The notes beneath the pieces are model-generated. The model was not told the origin of the DNA. It searched no databases and saw only the letters and a list, made by a program, of their open reading frames with translations. From Tistlia sp040905785 (GTDB lineage: Bacteria; Pseudomonadota; Alphaproteobacteria; Kiloniellales; DSM-21159): a stretch of 64,000 nucleotides of DNA. Made by a program: the position numbers and the translations under genes. The stretch spans positions 62,001-126,000 of the forward strand of contig NZ_JBBDQW010000038.1 of NCBI RefSeq assembly GCF_040905785.1. Reading direction: 5' to 3'. Of this stretch, positions 7,570-16,389 are shown piece by piece; within the stretch, counting starts at the first letter, position 1; each line of letters begins with the position of its first letter.

Positions 7570-9637
7570 GGCTGGCCGCCTTCATGAACTTGAGGGGGTC
7601 CAGGGGCTTGTCCTTGAAGCGCACCTCGTAGTGCACGTGGGCCCCGGTGCTGCGCCCCGAGTTGCCGAGCTGTCCGATCTGGTCGTGGAAGCCGACCCGC
7701 TGCCCGGTCTCGACGTCGATCCGACGCAGGTGGGCGTAGCGCGTGGTGATGCCGAAGCCGTGGTCGATGTCGACGACCCGGCCATAGCCGGAAAGCCAGC
7801 CGGCGAAGGCGACGACGCCCGGTGCCGTGGCGACGATCGGCGTGCGGTAGGGCGCCACCATGTCGACGCCATCGTGGCGCGACAGCCGGCCGTTCAGCGG
7901 GTCCTTGCGCTTCCCAGCCCTGCTGGTGATCCGGAATTCGGTGGCCAGCGGGGCGGCCAGAGGGGTCGCCGCCAGCACGAGCTGAAGCGCCTCCCAGCGG
8001 CGGATCCTGTCGTCCAGGGCGCCGAGGACGGCCTCCGACCTGTCGGCCATCGGCAGCTCCGGCACCTCGTCGTAGGGCACGAAGGGACCGCCCTTGCCGT
8101 CGCCCTCGACCTTGCTGCTCGCCTCGTCGATGACCGCCTTGATGTCGAGGCCGGTCAGCAGGAGCAGCTCCTCCATGGTGTCGATCGACTGACGCGTCCG
8201 GTCGGACAGGCCCTGGATCACGGCGTCGTGGCGCTGGGCCTGCTGCGCCAGCTCGCCGCGCGCCTCGACCAGCCGGGCGCGCAGCACGTCGCGCTGCTCG
8301 GCCAGGGCCTCGGCCTTGCGGTCGGCGCCATCGAGGGTCCGGGTCAGGCTGAACAGCTGCCCTTCCAGAGCGGCGACTTGCTGGCGGCTGCCGTCCAGGC
8401 TACCGGACAGGGCTGCGACCCGGCGGCGCTGCGCGTCGCGCTCCTTGCGCAGGTCCGCGATGCGCCCTCCGGCCTCGGCGAGCTGGGCCTTGAGGCCCGA
8501 CACGCGCTCGACGAGCACCGCCTCCTCCTTCTTGCCCGCCCGCAGCGCCCGCGCAAGCTGGGCGGTCCCGGATTCGAGCTCGCTGCGGCGGCGCTCCAGT
8601 GCGTCGATGCGCGCGCGGGCGTCGGCAACCCGCTCAACCTCGTCGGACAGGTGACGCTTCAGGGCCTCGCGGCCAAGCGAAGCCTGCTTCAGCTTGGCGC
8701 GCAGCTCGTCCAGCTCGACCGAGAGGCCGTCGCGCTCGCCAGCGACCGCGACGACCCGGCTGCGGGCTTTGTCGAGCTCGGACGTGAGCCTGGCGACCTC
8801 CTGCCCGAGGGCGGCCTTGGCGGCCCGCTCGGAATCCAGGTCGCCCTGCAGCAGGTCGCGCTCACCGACCAGCGCATCCCGAACCTCGGCGAGGGCGGCA
8901 AAGCGGTTCTTCCATTCGGCGACCTCGGCGTTCTTCTCGACCACGGTCGCCGCCAACTCGGCCTTGTCGCTGCGCTCGTGCGCCAGCGCCAGCTCGCGCT
9001 CGCTGAGCATGCGTCCGAGCCGCTGGTGCGCCTCGGCGACCACGGCTCGCTTGTTCTCAGTCGCCGTCAGCGCCGACTGCAGGCTCTGGATGTGACCCTT
9101 GAGCGAGCCGTTGCGCCGGGCGATGTCCTTCAGGTCGGTCTCAAGCGAGCCGAGCTGGCCGCGCAGCTCGTCCTGGGCGACCACCATGCGCGCGCGCAGC
9201 TCGGCCGTGCGGTCGTCGCGCTCGGCGCGCTGGTCGGGCGCCTCTGCGAGGCCTTCCGTCTCGAGCTGCGCGAGCAGGCGCCGCTGGGTCGTCTCGAGGT
9301 CGCGGGTGATGGAGGCGAAATGCCGCTGGTAGCGGTCGACCTCCGCCAGCAGATCGCCGTAGGCCGCCTGGGACCGCTCGATCTCCTGGTTCTGGTCGGC
9401 GAGCTGGCCGCGCTGCTCGAGAAAGCCGATCGAGGCGTAGGTTCCCCACCCCATCCCGATCGCCAGCAGCAGGGCGGCGGATTTCTGGAAGCACGGCGTC
9501 AGGCGGATGCAGCGGACCCGGTCGCTGCTGCGCAGGAGGATCTCTCGGTAGGCGAAGAGGCGATCGATGCGTCGCCGGCTGCCGTCGATGAACCGTGCCA
9601 TGGCGATGCCGAGGCGTGGCGGATCGGCCTGCTTCAC
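7553..9637 (-). CDS. Membrane-anchored coiled-coil M23 (LytM) peptidase
   Basis: Predicted peptidoglycan endopeptidase of 694 residues. One membrane segment lies near residues 50-70 (KSAALLLAIGMGWGTYA) after a basic cytoplasmic tail. A very long coiled coil follows (about 75-480, rich in Glu, Leu, Arg and Ala heptads), then a C-terminal LytM domain. The zinc ligands are intact: HDGVDMV (His and Asp) and HVHYE (last His), with the auxiliary YAHL. It therefore looks catalytically competent, unlike EnvC/NlpD activators. It is the first gene of an operon with the bactofilin and resembles peptidases partnered with bactofilins. Confidence 0.93.
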   Translation of the reverse strand: MKQADPPRLGIAMARFIDGSRRRIDRLFAYREILLRSSDRVRCIRLTPCFQKSAALLLAIGMGWGTYASIGFLEQRGQLADQNQEIERSQAAYGDLLAEVDRYQRHFASITRDLETTQRRLLAQLETEGLAEAPDQRAERDDRTAELRARMVVAQDELRGQLGSLETDLKDIARRNGSLKGHIQSLQSALTATENKRAVVAEAHQRLGRMLSERELALAHERSDKAELAATVVEKNAEVAEWKNRFAALAEVRDALVGERDLLQGDLDSERAAKAALGQEVARLTSELDKARSRVVAVAGERDGLSVELDELRAKLKQASLGREALKRHLSDEVERVADARARIDALERRRSELESGTAQLARALRAGKKEEAVLVERVSGLKAQLAEAGGRIADLRKERDAQRRRVAALSGSLDGSRQQVAALEGQLFSLTRTLDGADRKAEALAEQRDVLRARLVEARGELAQQAQRHDAVIQGLSDRTRQSIDTMEELLLLTGLDIKAVIDEASSKVEGDGKGGPFVPYDEVPELPMADRSEAVLGALDDRIRRWEALQLVLAATPLAAPLATEFRITSRAGKRKDPLNGRLSRHDGVDMVAPYRTPIVATAPGVVAFAGWLSGYGRVVDIDHGFGITTRYAHLRRIDVETGQRVGFHDQIGQLGNSGRSTGAHVHYEVRFKDKPLDPLKFMKAASHVLKG

Positions 9638-9982
9638 CCTGTTCTCCTCCCTGTCGTCGTCGCCGAAGAGTTCGCGCCCTTCGGCCGCCGGCTTACTCTA
9701 AGCCCCCCACCGGCACCGTGCCGGGGCCGTTCGCCGGCCTCGTGGCACGACCCGAACCGGGTCCGGCCCGATTGGGCCCGGTCCGAATGGGCCGTAGTTT
9801 GTCCCAAGCGGCCCCGGGAGTCCAAGCATAGAGTCGGAACCGCACCGGGAGCCCCGCGCGTCGACAGCAATCATGGCCACGTCGCGTTACGCTGCGGTTA
9901 AGAGCGCGCTTCGGGTTTTGGCGTCACCGGCCGGATCTGTATAAGCGGGCCGAGCGATCTGCAATCGAATCGGGAAGACGAG
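9638..9982. other. 345-bp gap between the M23 gene and cysD
   Basis: This divergent gap must hold promoters for both flanking operons. It is GC-rich with small dyads (CCGGCAC/GTGCCGG at 9710-9724) and imperfect GGGCC/GGTCC repeats around 9755-9795. No RNA gene or convincing ORF is seen; the short minus-strand frames at 9634-9880 are Arg/Pro-rich and lack a ribosome-binding site. Confidence 0.5.
9915..9943 (+). promoter_or_regulatory. Candidate sigma-70 promoter of cysD-cysNC
   Basis: TTTGGC at 9915-9920 and TATAAG at 9938-9943 are 17 bp apart and about 40 bp upstream of the cysD ATG. The -10 is preceded by TG. The match is moderate in a GC-rich background. No regulator-binding site for sulfur control was recognised. 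Confidence 0.35.
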
Positions 9983-10888
9983 ATGGGTTCCTTGTCCGGC
10001 CACCTGCGCGCGCTCGAGGCCGAAGCGGTCGAGATCCTGCGCGAGACGGTGGCGTGCTTCGGCAATCCGGTGCTGATGTATTCGATCGGCAAGGATTCCT
10101 CGGTCCTGCTGCATCTGGCGCTGAAGGCCTTCTGGCCGGCCAAGCCCCCCTTCCCGCTGCTGCACGTCGACACGACCTGGAAGTTCCGGGACATGATCGC
10201 CTTCCGCGACCGGATCGCGGCGCGGCATGGGCTGAAGCTGATCGTGCACACCAACCAGGAGGGCGTGGCCCAGGGCATCGACCCCATCAACCACCCCTCC
10301 GACCACTACACGCACGTCATGAAGACGCTCGGCCTGCGCCAGGCCCTGACCCGCCATGGCTTCGACGCGGCGATCGGCGGCGCGCGCCGCGACGAGGAGC
10401 GCAGCCGCGCCAAGGAGCGCGTCTTCTCGCACCGCACCGCCGAGCATGCCTGGGAGCCCAAGGCCCAGCGCCCGGAGCTGTGGCGCCTGTTCAACACGCG
10501 GCTGGCGAAGGGCGAGAGCTTCCGGGTCTTCCCGCTGTCCAACTGGACCGAGGGCGACGTCTGGGCCTACATCCGGGCCGAGGCCATCGAGCTGGTGCCG
10601 CTCTATTTCGCGGCGCCCCGGCCGGTGGTCCGGCGCAACGGCCAGCTGATCATGGTCGACGACGCGCGCCTGCGGCTGCTGCCGGGCGAGACGGTCGAGG
10701 ACGCCTGGGTGCGGTTCCGGACGCTCGGCTGCTATCCCCTGACCGCGGCCTCGGAATCGCGCGCCACCACGCTCGACGAGGTGGTCGCCGAGACTCTCGC
10801 CTCCCGGCAGTCCGAGCGGGTCGGCCGGCTGATCGACCACGACCAGTCGGCCTCGATGGAGCGCAAGAAGCGGGAGGGATACTTCTGA
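9983..10888 (+). CDS. cysD: Sulfate adenylyltransferase small subunit CysD
   Basis: The 301-residue ATP sulfurylase subunit forms adenosine 5'-phosphosulfate (APS) from sulfate and ATP, driven by the GTPase CysN. The PP-loop motif appears as YSIGKDSSVLLHLALKAF; LLHVDTTWKF, GFDAAIGGARRDEERSRAKER and the C-terminal MERKKREGYF are all typical of CysD. The stop codon overlaps the cysNC start (ATGA), giving translational coupling of the two subunits. This step feeds assimilatory sulfate reduction or sulfation; the reductase genes are not in the window. Confidence 0.97.
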   Translation: MGSLSGHLRALEAEAVEILRETVACFGNPVLMYSIGKDSSVLLHLALKAFWPAKPPFPLLHVDTTWKFRDMIAFRDRIAARHGLKLIVHTNQEGVAQGIDPINHPSDHYTHVMKTLGLRQALTRHGFDAAIGGARRDEERSRAKERVFSHRTAEHAWEPKAQRPELWRLFNTRLAKGESFRVFPLSNWTEGDVWAYIRAEAIELVPLYFAAPRPVVRRNGQLIMVDDARLRLLPGETVEDAWVRFRTLGCYPLTAASESRATTLDEVVAETLASRQSERVGRLIDHDQSASMERKKREGYF

Positions 10889-12786
10889 TGCCCGAGGCCT
10901 CGCCCGAGATTGCGTCCGAACCCCGGCTCACGTCGGCGCTCCCCGAAGCCGCGGACAAGTCCCTGCTGCGCTTCCTGACCTGCGGCAGCGTCGACGACGG
11001 CAAGTCGACCCTGATCGGGCGCCTGCTGGTCGATTCCGGCTCGGTGTTCGACGACCAGCTGGCGGCGCTCGAGCGGGATTCCAGGAAGTTCGGCACGACC
11101 GGCGAGGCGCCGGACCTGGCTTTGCTCCTGGACGGGCTGGAGGCCGAGCGCGAGCAGGGCATCACCATCGATGTCGCCTACCGCTATTTCTCGACGCCCC
11201 GGCGCAAGTTCATCGTCGCCGACGCGCCCGGCCACGCCCAGTACACCCGTAACATGGCCGTCGCGGCCTCGGTCTCGGACCTCGCGGTCCTGGTCGTCGA
11301 CGCGCGCAAGGGCGTCTCCGAGCAGACCCGCCGGCACCTGACCGTGGCCCGCCTGCTCGGCGTGCGCCACGCGGTGCTGGCGGTCAACAAGATCGACCTC
11401 GTCGACTTCGACGCCGAGCGCTTCCGGGCGGTCGAGGCGGACCTGCAGCGCCACGCCGGCGAGTTCGAGAGCTGCCGGGCGATCCCGGTCTCGGCCCGCT
11501 TCGGCGACAACGTCGCCTCGCCCAGCCCGCGCCTCGCCTGGTTCGAGGGCCCGACCCTGCTGGAGCTGCTGGAGACCGCCGAGGTCGGCCGCGACGAGGC
11601 CGAGCGGCCCTTCCGCCTGCAGGTCCAGCTGGTGTGCCGGCCCGACGCCGGCTTCCGCGGCTACCAGGGCACGATCGCCAGCGGACGGGTCGCGCCGGGG
11701 GACCCGGTGGTGGCGGCGCTGTCGGGCCGGGCCACGACGATCGCCCGCATCGCGGCTCCGGAAGGCGATCGCGCCGAGGCCGAGGCGGGCGAGGCTGTGA
11801 CCCTGACCCTGACCGACGAGCTCGACATCAGCCGCGGCGACGTGCTGGCCGCCGCCGGCGACCGTCCCGAGGTCTCCGATCAGTTCGCCGCCCACCTGAT
11901 TTGGATGGGCGACGCCCCGCTGCTGCCCGGGCGCGAGTACCTGCTGAAGTGCGGCACGCGCACGGCCCCGGCCTCGGTCACCGAGATCTCCCACCGCCTG
12001 GAGGTAAGCAGCGGCGAGCATCTGGCCGCCAAGACGCTGGCCCTGAACGACATCGGCTTCGTCAAGCTGTCGCTGGCCCAGCCGATCGCCATCGAGCCCT
12101 ATGCCGCGAACCGCCGCATGGGCGCCTTCCTGCTGATCGACCGCTTCAGCAACGCGACCATCGCGGCCGGCGTCATCGAGCACGGCCTGCGCCGGGCGAC
12201 CAACATCCACTGGCAGTCGGTCGACGTCGACCGCGCCGCGCGCGCCCGGGCCAAGGGCCAGCGCCCGAGCGTGCTGTGGCTGACCGGCCTGTCGGGCTCT
12301 GGCAAGTCGACCATCGCGAACCTGGTCGAGCGGCGCCTGCACGCCGAGGGCCGGCACACCTACCTGCTGGACGGCGACAACGTGCGACACGGCCTGAACC
12401 GCGACCTCGGATTCACCGACGCCGACCGGGTCGAGAACATCCGCCGCGTCGCCGAGGTCGCCCGCCTGATGGCCGACGCCGGGCTGATCGTGCTGGTCTC
12501 TTTCATCTCGCCCTTCCGGGCCGAGCGGCGTATGGCACGCGAGCTGATGGGCGAGGACTTCATCGAGGTCTGGGTCGACACGCCGCTCGAGCTGTGCCGC
12601 CAGCGCGACCCCAAGGGCCTCTACAGGAAGGCCTATGCCGGCCAGCTCGCCAACTTCACCGGCGTCGACAGCCCCTACGAGCCGCCGGAGACCGCCGAGC
12701 TGCGCGTCGAGACCGCAGGGGAATCCGCCGAGGCGGCGGCGACCCGCATCGTCGAGTACCTGCGCGATCGCGACCGGATCCGCTGA
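10888..12786 (+). CDS. cysNC: Bifunctional sulfate adenylyltransferase GTPase / APS kinase CysNC
   Basis: The 632-residue fusion has a CysN GTPase (P-loop GSVDDGKST near residues 33-41, DAPGHAQYTRNM as G3, NKIDLVD as G4) with EF-Tu-like beta-barrels. A C-terminal APS kinase follows from about residue 450 (P-loop GLSGSGKST near 467-475, DGDNVRHGLN, FISPFRAER). It thus makes APS and phosphorylates it to PAPS. The NodQ-like fusion is common in alphaproteobacteria. The ATG at 10888 overlaps the cysD stop. It converges on the TRAP gene 21 bp downstream. Confidence 0.97.
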   Translation: MPEASPEIASEPRLTSALPEAADKSLLRFLTCGSVDDGKSTLIGRLLVDSGSVFDDQLAALERDSRKFGTTGEAPDLALLLDGLEAEREQGITIDVAYRYFSTPRRKFIVADAPGHAQYTRNMAVAASVSDLAVLVVDARKGVSEQTRRHLTVARLLGVRHAVLAVNKIDLVDFDAERFRAVEADLQRHAGEFESCRAIPVSARFGDNVASPSPRLAWFEGPTLLELLETAEVGRDEAERPFRLQVQLVCRPDAGFRGYQGTIASGRVAPGDPVVAALSGRATTIARIAAPEGDRAEAEAGEAVTLTLTDELDISRGDVLAAAGDRPEVSDQFAAHLIWMGDAPLLPGREYLLKCGTRTAPASVTEISHRLEVSSGEHLAAKTLALNDIGFVKLSLAQPIAIEPYAANRRMGAFLLIDRFSNATIAAGVIEHGLRRATNIHWQSVDVDRAARARAKGQRPSVLWLTGLSGSGKSTIANLVERRLHAEGRHTYLLDGDNVRHGLNRDLGFTDADRVENIRRVAEVARLMADAGLIVLVSFISPFRAERRMARELMGEDFIEVWVDTPLELCRQRDPKGLYRKAYAGQLANFTGVDSPYEPPETAELRVETAGESAEAAATRIVEYLRDRDRIR

Positions 12787-12807
12787 CGCCGATCGCAGCG
12801 GACGTCC

Positions 12808-14094
12808 TCACCGGCCGAAGCGGGTCGTCGAGGGCAGCCAGAGAGCCAGCTCGGGCAGCAGCAGCACGGCGACCAGGCCGGCCAGCAGCAGCAGGACGTA
12901 GGGCAGGACGCCGCGCACGATCTGGCCGAGGCCGGCGCCCGAGATCGACTTGATGACGAAGAGGTTCATGCCGACCGGCGGCGTGATCAGCGCGAGCTCG
13001 AGGTTGACCATCAGCAGGATGCCGTACCAGACCGGGTCGATGCCGAGGTGCAGCATGACCGGCAGGACGATCGGCGTGGTCACCAGGATGATCGAGATCG
13101 TCTCGAGGAACATCCCGAGCAGGAACACCAGGGCCATGACCGCGAGCAGGAAGCCGAGCTGGCCGATCTCCTGGCCCACGACCAGCGCCAGCAGGTCGCG
13201 CGGCAGGCCCAGCACCGAGATGACGTGGCCGAACATCGCCGCGGCGCCGAGGATCAGGAACAGCATCGCCGTGGTCCGCGCGCTCTCGTGGGCCGCCTCG
13301 AGCAGCGCGCCCAGCGGCAACGCGCCGTAGGCGAAGCGCGCGATGGCGATGGCGGCGAGGGCGCCGACCGCGGCCGCCTCGGTCGCCGTGAAGATGCCCA
13401 GGTAGATGCCGCCGAGCACGACGGGCGGCAGCACCAGCGCCCAGACCGCGCGGCGCAGGGCGCCGAGGATCTCGCCCGGCCGCGCCGCCGGCAGGCGCTC
13501 GATGCGGCCGTCGACCAGCGCGTGGAGCACGCAGAAGGCGGCGAAGAGGGCGGCCAGCAGCAGGCCGGGGACCAGGCCGGCGATGAACAGCGCGCCGATC
13601 GAGGCCTCGGTGACCACCGAATAGAGCACCATCGGTCCGGAAGGCGGGATCAGGATGCCCAGGGTGCCGCCGGCGGCGAGCACGCCGTAGGCGACGTGCG
13701 GCCGGTAGCCGTAGCGCAGCATCTGCGGGATCGCGACCGAGCCGATGGTGAGCGCGGTGGCGACCGAGGAGCCGCTGATCGCCGCGAAGACCGTGCAGGC
13801 CAGCACCGTCGCCACCGCCAGCCCGCCCGGCCAGTGGCGCACCAGGGTGTAGGCGAAGGCGTAGAGGTCGTCGACGATCTTGGCCTTGATCAGCACGTGA
13901 GCCATCAGGGCGAACAGCGGGATCGCCACCAGCACGTAGTTCGAGAGCTTGGCGTAGACCTCGTCGGCCAGACCCCCGACCCGCCCCTCGACGGCGACCA
14001 GCACCACGATAGAGGTCAGGCCCAGGCCGGCGAACAGCGGGATGCCGGTCAGCAAAAGCAGGACCAGCCCGAGCAGGATCAGGATCAGCGTCAT
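12808..14094 (-). CDS. TRAP transporter large permease (DctM family)
   Basis: A 428-residue, nearly all-hydrophobic protein with about 11-12 membrane segments, matching the DctM subunit of tripartite ATP-independent periplasmic transporters, which use an ion gradient for uptake. Typical blocks are LTGIPLFAGLGLTSIVVL, VAIPLFALMAHVL, AAISGSSVATALTIGSVAIP, GTLGILIPPSGPMVLYSV and LALITPPVGMNLFVIKSI. It is the third gene after DctP and DctQ on this strand, 30 bp beyond dctQ. The substrate is probably an organic acid but is not readable from the permease. Confidence 0.95.
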   Translation of the reverse strand: MTLILILLGLVLLLLTGIPLFAGLGLTSIVVLVAVEGRVGGLADEVYAKLSNYVLVAIPLFALMAHVLIKAKIVDDLYAFAYTLVRHWPGGLAVATVLACTVFAAISGSSVATALTIGSVAIPQMLRYGYRPHVAYGVLAAGGTLGILIPPSGPMVLYSVVTEASIGALFIAGLVPGLLLAALFAAFCVLHALVDGRIERLPAARPGEILGALRRAVWALVLPPVVLGGIYLGIFTATEAAAVGALAAIAIARFAYGALPLGALLEAAHESARTTAMLFLILGAAAMFGHVISVLGLPRDLLALVVGQEIGQLGFLLAVMALVFLLGMFLETISIILVTTPIVLPVMLHLGIDPVWYGILLMVNLELALITPPVGMNLFVIKSISGAGLGQIVRGVLPYVLLLLAGLVAVLLLPELALWLPSTTRFGR

Positions 14095-14124
14095 GCCCGT
14101 CCCGCCGTCATGGCCGTCCCGCCG

Positions 14125-14652
14125 TCATGAGCGTCCTGCCGGCGGGGCGGCCTCGGCGCCGAGCAGCCGCAGCAGGCGAACCAGGGCGGCCAGCCCGATC
14201 AGCAGGAAGCCGGCCGGTATGCTCGCCTGGATCCACCAGACCGGCAGCGCCAGGTGGCCGGTCGAGCGCAGGTCGACCATGTGCGAGAAGGCGGTCATCT
14301 GCCAGCCCGAGACCGCCAGCACGCCGCACACCAGCAGCACGCTCAGCAGCCCGGCGATCTCGACGCCGCGCTGCCAGGCCGACGGCAGGCGGGCGCTGAC
14401 CAGGTCGACCGCCAAGTGTTCGCCGCGGCGCATGACCTCGGCGCCGGCCAGCATGACCAACAGCACGACCAGATAGGAGACCAGCTCGTCGGTCCAGGCC
14501 TGCGGTCGGTTCAAGAGGTAGCGCAAGACGACGGCGTAGCCGAGCAGGCCGGCCATGGCCAGCGCGACGAGTGCGCCCAGCCATACCCCGGCCCGGCAGA
14601 GCAGGTCGATGCCGCGCCCCGAGAGGGCGAGGGCGCGGCGCAGTCCGGCCAC
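14125..14652 (-). CDS. TRAP transporter small permease (DctQ family)
   Basis: A 175-residue protein with four membrane segments, as expected for DctQ; WTDELVSYLVVLLVMLAGAEVMRRGEHLAVDLV contains the conserved second-helix region (WTDELVSY and RRGEHLAVD). It starts at a GTG that shares one base with the dctP TAG stop, so translation is coupled. It forms the membrane complex with the DctM protein. Confidence 0.93.
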   Translation of the reverse strand: MAGLRRALALSGRGIDLLCRAGVWLGALVALAMAGLLGYAVVLRYLLNRPQAWTDELVSYLVVLLVMLAGAEVMRRGEHLAVDLVSARLPSAWQRGVEIAGLLSVLLVCGVLAVSGWQMTAFSHMVDLRSTGHLALPVWWIQASIPAGFLLIGLAALVRLLRLLGAEAAPPAGRS

Positions 14653-15665
14653 TAGAGCTTGTCGACCAGCTCGACGATCCTGGCGGCGTCGTCGCTCGAT
14701 GCCTTGAAGGCCTCCATGACCGGCGGCTGCATCGCCTGCTTCCAGGCTTCGGTCTCAGCCTCGCTCTGGATGTGCAGGGTCATGCCCTTGGCCTGGAGCT
14801 GCTCGATCGCCGCCGAAGCGGTCTCGGCGGTCAGGGCGTAGGAAGCCTCCTCGGCCTTGGCCGACGCCTCGGTGATCGCGGTCCGCTGCGCCTCGGTCAG
14901 GCCGTCGAACCAGGCCGGGTTCACGAAGATGTGGAAGTAGACCGTGAAGAAGGGCGTGACCGTGCCGTAGCTCTGGACCTCATAGTACTTGCGGCTATAG
15001 GCGGCCGAGACGTCGGTCAGGCCGGCGTCGATGACGCCGGTCTGCAGGCCCTGGTAGACCTCGGAGCCCGGCATCGCCGTCGGCGCCGCGCCGTTGGCCG
15101 CGAAGGCCTCGTCGACCAGCTTGTTGAGGCCGCGGATCTTCAGCCCCTGAAAATCCGCCACCTCGACGATCGGCTTCTTCGCCGAGGTGAAGATCGAGCT
15201 GTTGGTGGTGAACAGCCAGGCGACGTTGCGCACACCCTTCCCGAGCAGCTTTTCCTCGAGCAGCTGCGCGGCGTCCGAGCCCGGGAAGCGCTTCACCCGC
15301 TCGATGTCGGTCATGAAGTAGGGCAGCGTCACCACGTTCATCTCGGGAATCGTGTTGCCCCACTGGAAGTTCACCGAGATCGCCGCCTCGATCTGGCCGC
15401 GGGCGACCGCGGGGAAGTTCTGGTCAGGCTTGAAGGCTGTGTTGGCGCCCAGCACCTCGACGGCGAGCGTGCCCTCCGACAGGCGCTCGACGTCAGCCGC
15501 CCACTGGTCGACCAGCTGGGCGATATGGTGCGCGGGCGGCAGCTGATGGCTGACCCGCATAACGGTCTGGGCTTCGGCCTGGCCGGCTCCGGCGGAGCCG
15601 CCCGCCAGGACAGCCGCGGACAGCAGCGCGGCGACGACGGCGCGACGGCGCGTGATCCTTGTCAT
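14652..15665 (-). CDS. TRAP transporter substrate-binding protein (DctP family)
   Basis: A 337-residue periplasmic solute receptor with an Ala-rich signal peptide (RRRAVVAALLSAAVLAGGS) and the DctP fold: MRVSHQLPPAHHIAQLVDQWA at the mature start, FKGLKIRG-type block as FQGLKIRGLNKLVDEAF, and GAAPTAMPGSEVYQGLQTGVID. The ligand-binding arginine expected for carboxylates lies in the LKIRG region. The ATG at 15665 has GGAGGAAG upstream; a longer frame to 16055 lacks a signal peptide and is rejected. It leads the TRAP operon. Confidence 0.94.
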   Translation of the reverse strand: MTRITRRRAVVAALLSAAVLAGGSAGAGQAEAQTVMRVSHQLPPAHHIAQLVDQWAADVERLSEGTLAVEVLGANTAFKPDQNFPAVARGQIEAAISVNFQWGNTIPEMNVVTLPYFMTDIERVKRFPGSDAAQLLEEKLLGKGVRNVAWLFTTNSSIFTSAKKPIVEVADFQGLKIRGLNKLVDEAFAANGAAPTAMPGSEVYQGLQTGVIDAGLTDVSAAYSRKYYEVQSYGTVTPFFTVYFHIFVNPAWFDGLTEAQRTAITEASAKAEEASYALTAETASAAIEQLQAKGMTLHIQSEAETEAWKQAMQPPVMEAFKASSDDAARIVELVDKL

Positions 15666-15924
15666 TCTCTTCCTCCCGGTAGGCGGCCGGCTGCACTGCC
15701 GGCCGCATTGTTCTTGGCGTCGGCGATGCTGCAGCAAAGCCCGCGGGCAGGCAATCGCCGCGCGCGTAGGGCGCAGGAGACGGAACCGACGCAGAAAGGC
15801 GGCCCGCCGGCTGGCGCCGCGGGCCGCGAGGTCTGGCAAGCGCGCCAGGGAGTATCTCGAAGAAGGGAGTTCGGAGTCGGGAAGAAGAAGAAGTCGCCAC
15901 TGCCGGACCGGAGAAGACACCGCT

Positions 15925-15960
15925 GGGGCCCACCGGCCGGCACGCTGTCCGGTGGGCCCC
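15925..15960. repeat. Hairpin with a perfect 12-bp stem
   Basis: GGGGCCCACCGG at 15925-15936 is the exact reverse complement of 15949-15960, with a 12-nt loop. It lies about 260 bp upstream of dctP and 430 bp beyond the ileS stop. There is no T run on either side, so it may be a rho-dependent or mRNA-stabilising structure after ileS, or an operator. Confidence 0.5.
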
Positions 15961-16056
15961 TGGGTGCGCCTGCGCCGCGTTGGGGGGCGCTGCACAGGCC
16001 TCGCGAACGCTTCTTTCGAAGCGACCCCGCCCCGGGTCGGTCGGGGACACATCAAC

Positions 16057-16130
16057 CAGACAAATTCTGCCTTACCTGGCAGTTCTGGTCGAGCAGACGA
16101 ATTCTGCCTTACCTGACAGTGCTGGTCGAG
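16057..16130. repeat. Two tandem copies of a 37-bp unit
   Basis: The unit starting CAGACAAATTCTGCC at 16057-16093 is directly followed by a second copy at 16094-16130 that differs at only a few bases. Each copy carries AATTCTGCCTTACCTG. There is no spacer, so this is not a CRISPR array. It may be a duplicated recognition site or the edge of a decayed mobile element. Confidence 0.7.
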
Positions 16131-16389
16131 TCTTTATTTGATGACATGCCCCCGAAACCTCTCCCGACAAAGAATACGATCTGCTTTCTTCTTGTCGCAA
16201 AAGTGGCTTCATAGTGGTCATTACTTGTTCGGAACAAGGCAGGAAAATGACTGCGAACTCCTGCGAATTCCGACGCATTGGCCGTCGAGGCGCACAGGCA
16301 CAGACCCGCGCCGCCGCGACCGTTCAGGCGCTGGGACCGTTCGGGCACGGGCAAGCGAAGGGCGGTTACCCCCGGGCCGGCCGCGGGAC

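Larger units (their letters stand above)
15666..16389. other. 724-bp gap between the TRAP operon and ileS
   Basis: No convincing gene. It contains the TRAP operon promoter region, a GAA-rich stretch near 15880-15895, a 12-bp-stem hairpin (15925-15960), a tandem 37-bp repeat (16057-16130) and a stretch of visibly lower GC (about 16130-16280). ORFs crossing it on either strand are long only because they run on from flanking genes. Confidence 0.6.

Noticed and set aside
9634..9880. Small minus-strand frames between the M23 gene and cysD
   Set aside because: No ribosome-binding site, no signal peptide, Arg/Gly/Pro-rich composition as expected from chance frames in GC-rich DNA.
16057..16130. Possible CRISPR array
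   Set aside because: Only two units, directly adjacent with no spacers and no cas genes in the window.
14571..16214. 547-residue plus-strand frame opposite the TRAP receptor and the following gap
   Set aside because: It is antisense to the well-supported DctP gene, and its final part runs through repeats and has no recognisable domain.
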